6,655 nucleotides of DNA from Desulfurococcales archaeon (lineage in GTDB: Archaea; Thermoproteota; Thermoprotei_A; Sulfolobales; Desulfurococcaceae): assembly GCA_027064845.1 (NCBI GenBank), contig JAMOPC010000469.1, positions 1 to 6,655 of the forward strand. Direction: 5' to 3'. Positions 3,562 through 6,655 of this stretch are shown piece after piece. Made by a program: the position numbers and the translations under genes. The notes beneath the pieces were generated by a model, which was given only the letters and a program-made list of their open reading frames with translations, was not told the origin of the DNA and made no database searches. Position 1 is the stretch's first letter. Every line of letters begins with the position of its first letter.

Positions 3562-6009
3562 CTAAATTATGATCTTAATATCGTAATCTAATTCCTGTAC
3601 TCCAGGCTCATGAATTTCCGGATCCTTTCCAGTCAAGTGTTTAAAGAACTTACAAGCAATTTCATGAGCATATTTATGAAGAGCTTTTATCGATATATTA
3701 TATTCCTCTTTGATCGAGTCCCAGCTTCTACCCTGTAATGCTTTTGCTATTAGAATTATTTCTTCTATTTTGGACAGTTTTATTCTTTTATCTTCTGGAA
3801 GAAGCCAATACAGTTTAGCAAGTATATGCATTAAATCAGCGGCAGCTTCGAAGGTCATGGGTCCTACACAATATATCCATAAACGATCAAGTTGTACTGG
3901 TGTAAATATTGATTTTGTTAATTCCTTTATAAGCGGTTCACCATATGATAGTAAAAGGGAAGCTACGCCTATTTCCATATCTTGGTAATTAATGGGAAGT
4001 GCTTCAACAAGTTTTAGTTTGAATTCTTTGTTAGCACTTACAACATATCTATAAGTAGACTTATTAAGGGGTTTTATGACTAATAAAGTGTATTCTCCAC
4101 TAACAGGATTCCTATCAGGACTTATGTGGACAGGGAAAAATCCATTCTTTAACCAGAACTTTAGTAATTGTTCATTTACACCAAATCCTGCAGCTATCCA
4201 ATCTAGTTTCTTTGATATAGCTTCCTCAACAACTTTCTCTAGTGCCCAACTACCGATTCCTCTACCTTGTACATCGGGATGTGTAGCTATTCTTACAATA
4301 CGCCATCCCATCATTTTAGCGAATTCCTTATACCTTAAATGTTTTAAAAATCTATCAGGTATTATATTGCCAGGTATTCTACCACCTTTAAGTAGTTCAA
4401 TGGCTGTTTCATCATCTATTTTTCCTTCGTAGGCTATTTGTAATGCACAAACAATTTTTCCGCCCTCGGTTTTTACAGCTCTAACAATGTGATGTGGTGC
4501 ATCTGCGATCATTCCTAGATCGTCTGGCTCATTTCTATAATGTGCTAATACATATATCCCGAATAATTGTCTTAATTCGTCTTCTCCTTCCTTACTGAAC
4601 AAGTACTCTGGATCATATTCTACATAAACAAGCCTCTTGTTCTTTATATCATCTAGATCTTTCTCAGTCAATTCTGCTGGTTCAGCATCAAGGAGGAGTG
4701 TTTTAAACTGCCATTCCTCAATTGGGTCATTAATAGAGTAACGTATCGGTTCGTTCATCTCATATTGTATAAGCATAGTATTCTTATCCTTCTTAATCCT
4801 TTGCAGAAACCTTACCGAAAAACCTCTACCAGCACCTTCATACCCATGTATTGTTGTTGAGAACACTATTCTACTATGGCTTTGCCATATTTTATGAAGC
4901 ATTGGAACATGAATACCTGCTGCTTCATCTACTACTACAATATCTCCTCTGAGCTTTGGTATGTTTATAGGTTCCCAATACTCAATACTGAACTTATCGC
5001 TTCTCAACTCAATTACGTATCCTTCTTTCTTAATCACATCATATTTGTACCCGAGAGAATCAAGTACTTTTCTTGCAAGACTCATCAATGACTGGACATT
5101 ACTAGGGCTAGGAGCTGTAACGAGTATTCTTGGACGTGGCTTTACTTTTCTCAGTAAATGTATTAATCCAACAGATCCTATACCAACGGCACAAGATTTA
5201 CCTCTACCACGATCAGCAGTTATTACAATTACTCTTTTCTTTCCTTTCTTAGGTTTCTCGTAGAGTTGTTCCATTAACTTGATTACTTCCACCTGATCTT
5301 GTGTAAGAGCATGTTCATAGATTTTCCTTGGAAACAATGATTTTTCAGGTATCCTTACTTTTCTTTCTACAGTTTTAACGCTTCTTTTAAGCTCATATTT
5401 TTTAATTACACGTTTATTCTGTGCATCATATATTCCTATACCTTCGAATTCTAAGAGCTTATTCTTCACCCATGATATAAAGATATGACGGGGTTCAGGA
5501 AATTGTGGTATCGTTAATGTTCTCTTGAAAATTGTCATAAAATTATCCCATTCATTCCAAGGGGGTACTAGAAAAACTATTAATCCACCTCCTTCAACTA
5601 TCCCTATGAGCCTTCCCAAGTCATTGGGCTTTAAGTCCTTAGTTAAATCCATGATTAGAAAAGAAAAAGTTGATCCTAAATAGCGTTCGCTTCTCTCATA
5701 TACACTATATGTAAATGAAGTATATTTCACATTGAGATTCTTATCAAATATTTCCTTCATTAAATTAGCATCATCAAATTCGTCATGATAAATATATAAG
5801 CCATTATATTTACTTTTGTCATACTTATGTCTTTGTTTTTCGTAATAAGATATAGCACGTGCAGCAAGTAGTCCCAATAATATAGGGTCATTACCGGATA
5901 TAACCATTAAAGCCCTAATTTTGCCACGAACTAGATCTTGGGCTTTCTTGCCATAAAGTCTAAGAAAGCGCTGAAAAGATGAAGGAATGGTGTATGTATT
6001 TGTATTCAT
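3562..6009 (-). CDS. tmcA: RNA cytidine acetyltransferase TmcA (NAT10/Kre33 family)
   Basis: TmcA makes N4-acetylcytidine in tRNA (elongator tRNA-Met C34 in bacteria) and, in Thermococcus, at many rRNA and tRNA sites, using acetyl-CoA and ATP. The 815 residues are longer than E. coli TmcA (about 670) and in the archaeal range. The order is complete. An N-terminal TmcA_N domain includes GGGLIVFLVPPWNEW (about 140-154). The helicase-like ATPase module has Walker A TADRGRGKS at 264-272 and Walker B VVVDEAAG at 358-365. The GNAT domain carries the acetyl-CoA loop QGRGIG at 581-586, followed by GFGVNEQLLKFWLKNGFFP. A helical C-terminal RNA-binding region follows from about 650. All key motifs look intact. 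The start is the ATG at 6009, preceded by GAGGTG; the GTG at 6018 belongs to that site. It follows the AAA ATPase stop by 28 bases on the same strand, suggesting co-transcription. Confidence 0.95.
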   Translation of the reverse strand: MNTNTYTIPSSFQRFLRLYGKKAQDLVRGKIRALMVISGNDPILLGLLAARAISYYEKQRHKYDKSKYNGLYIYHDEFDDANLMKEIFDKNLNVKYTSFTYSVYERSERYLGSTFSFLIMDLTKDLKPNDLGRLIGIVEGGGLIVFLVPPWNEWDNFMTIFKRTLTIPQFPEPRHIFISWVKNKLLEFEGIGIYDAQNKRVIKKYELKRSVKTVERKVRIPEKSLFPRKIYEHALTQDQVEVIKLMEQLYEKPKKGKKRVIVITADRGRGKSCAVGIGSVGLIHLLRKVKPRPRILVTAPSPSNVQSLMSLARKVLDSLGYKYDVIKKEGYVIELRSDKFSIEYWEPINIPKLRGDIVVVDEAAGIHVPMLHKIWQSHSRIVFSTTIHGYEGAGRGFSVRFLQRIKKDKNTMLIQYEMNEPIRYSINDPIEEWQFKTLLLDAEPAELTEKDLDDIKNKRLVYVEYDPEYLFSKEGEDELRQLFGIYVLAHYRNEPDDLGMIADAPHHIVRAVKTEGGKIVCALQIAYEGKIDDETAIELLKGGRIPGNIIPDRFLKHLRYKEFAKMMGWRIVRIATHPDVQGRGIGSWALEKVVEEAISKKLDWIAAGFGVNEQLLKFWLKNGFFPVHISPDRNPVSGEYTLLVIKPLNKSTYRYVVSANKEFKLKLVEALPINYQDMEIGVASLLLSYGEPLIKELTKSIFTPVQLDRLWIYCVGPMTFEAAADLMHILAKLYWLLPEDKRIKLSKIEEIILIAKALQGRSWDSIKEEYNISIKALHKYAHEIACKFFKHLTGKDPEIHEPGVQELDYDIKIII

Positions 6010-6015
6010 AAAAAA

Positions 6016-6021
6016 CACCTC
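6016..6021 (-). promoter_or_regulatory. Shine-Dalgarno site deciding the tmcA start
   Basis: On the minus strand GAGGTG is separated by six T residues from the ATG at 6009-6007. The GTG at 6018-6016 is in frame but forms the end of this site, so starting there would add three residues (M-F-F) that are probably not translated. Confidence 0.75.
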
Positions 6022-6037
6022 AAGTTAAATACTTATT

Positions 6038-6655
6038 TTACATACGGTAAGAAATTCCGGTGAATTTCTTTAATTCCTTAGCCATTCTCTCATATCTCTC
6101 AATGTCTTCACGTGTTAGACTTGGTGGTACATGTTTTAGTGCTTCAAGGAAGTGACGCATTTCTACTGGTCTTACTTTGAATTCCTCCCTTAACGCTAAA
6201 ATAGCTGCTTCTCTACACACTGCTGCTATATCTGCTCCTGTATATCCTTCTGTGCGACGAGCAAGTTCTTCTAGATCTACGTCTGGTGCTAAAGGCATTT
6301 TCTTAGTATGCACCTTGAAGATCTCTATTCTAGCCTTATAATCAGGTGGTGGGACATATATTAACCTGTCAAACCTGCCGGGTCTGAGTAGGGCTGGGTC
6401 TAGTATGTCGGGTCTATTAGTTGCTGCAATAACTACTACTTTGCGTAATGGCTCTATACCGTCTAGTTCCGTTAATAATTGATTTACTATTCTATCAGTT
6501 ACGCCGCTTGTGTCATGACGGAATCCTCTTGCAGGAGCGATAGAGTCTATTTCGTCAAAGAATACTACCGCAGGAGCTACTTGTCTTGCCCTTCTGAATA
6601 TTTGTCTAATTGCTTTTTCTGATTCTCCTACCCATTTGCTTAGTATTTCTGGTCC
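6038..6655 (-). CDS. CDC48/VAT-type AAA ATPase, C-terminal part of last AAA domain (5' end outside window)
   Basis: This is the C-terminal end of an archaeal CDC48/VCP (VAT) AAA ATPase, a hexameric unfoldase that pulls proteins through its pore. The visible 205 residues start after Walker A, which lies outside the window. They show the pore loop KWVGESE at 7-13, Walker B VFFDEID at 31-37, sensor-1 Asn80 in AATN, the second region of homology with arginine fingers Arg91 and Arg94 in RPGR, and the C-terminal lid with GYTGADIAAVCREAA (137-151). The frame is open without interruption to the right edge. The GTG codon at 6313 is internal Val, not a start. The protein ends ISYRM, without the hydrophobic-Tyr-X tail used by some archaeal CDC48 proteins to dock on the 20S proteasome. 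Closeness to VAT D2 domains suggests a two-domain protein, but only the last domain can be seen. It lies 28 bases upstream of tmcA. Confidence 0.93.
   Translation of the reverse strand, partial: GPEILSKWVGESEKAIRQIFRRARQVAPAVVFFDEIDSIAPARGFRHDTSGVTDRIVNQLLTELDGIEPLRKVVVIAATNRPDILDPALLRPGRFDRLIYVPPPDYKARIEIFKVHTKKMPLAPDVDLEELARRTEGYTGADIAAVCREAAILALREEFKVRPVEMRHFLEALKHVPPSLTREDIERYERMAKELKKFTGISYRM

Noticed and set aside
3710..5263. Several plus-strand open frames within tmcA
   Set aside because: They are shadows of a complete, motif-rich tmcA; none has a convincing start signal or recognisable protein.
2284..6009. The C/D sRNA acting as a guide for TmcA acetylation, as snR4/snR45 do for yeast Kre33
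   Set aside because: The guides have ordinary methylation-guide geometry, archaeal TmcA is known to act without guides in Thermococcus, and the two loci are far apart and not co-transcribed.
6038..6313. A separate 91-residue gene starting at the GTG at 6313
   Set aside because: The same frame continues without a stop to 6655 and encodes contiguous CDC48 AAA domain sequence; the GTG is an internal valine.

Overview
The window looks like a stretch of chromosome from a hyperthermophilic crenarchaeon, most plausibly of the Desulfurococcales (Staphylothermus-like). The pointers are AT-rich DNA with heavy ATA, AGA and AGG codon use, TATA-box promoters, GGTG-type Shine-Dalgarno sites, an archaeal tRNA-splicing endonuclease with a crenarchaeal-type N-terminal loop, an archaeal TmcA, a CDC48-type AAA ATPase and a box C/D guide RNA. 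The genus is inferred, not shown. No transposon, CRISPR array, integrase or toxin-antitoxin pair is visible. This is ordinary core genome with a few under-described small elements.

Left part (1-1687, plus strand): the 3' part of a PhoU-like DUF47 gene overlaps by 4 bases the gene for the catalytic subunit of tRNA-splicing endonuclease (endA). After about 140 bases holding two TATA-like boxes and a small dyad comes an unrecognised 128-residue protein with eight cysteines, a basic His/Pro/Arg-rich head and an acidic tail.

Middle (1684-3552): ubiX (flavin prenyltransferase) lies on the minus strand, and its stop codon overlaps the stop of the Cys-rich gene. Just upstream of ubiX, also on the minus strand, is a compact GC-rich box C/D guide sRNA with two 12-nt guides. 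A short AT-rich spacer with TATA-like sites separates it from a divergent plus-strand pair: an orphan 101-residue protein, probably read from a leaderless mRNA, and a single-domain KaiC/RadA-like ATPase.

Right part (3562-6655, minus strand): tmcA (RNA cytidine acetyltransferase) follows the 3' end of a CDC48/VAT-type AAA ATPase gene by 28 bases, probably as one transcription unit. The ATPase gene runs off the right edge.

Taken together, three elements concern RNA maturation (intron removal, cytidine acetylation, 2'-O-methylation guiding). UbiX probably supplies prenylated FMN to a UbiD-type decarboxylase, possibly the one in the archaeal mevalonate route. For four genes an in-frame GTG lies inside the Shine-Dalgarno sequence, so longest-ORF starts are 3-4 codons too long; the ATG starts are used here.
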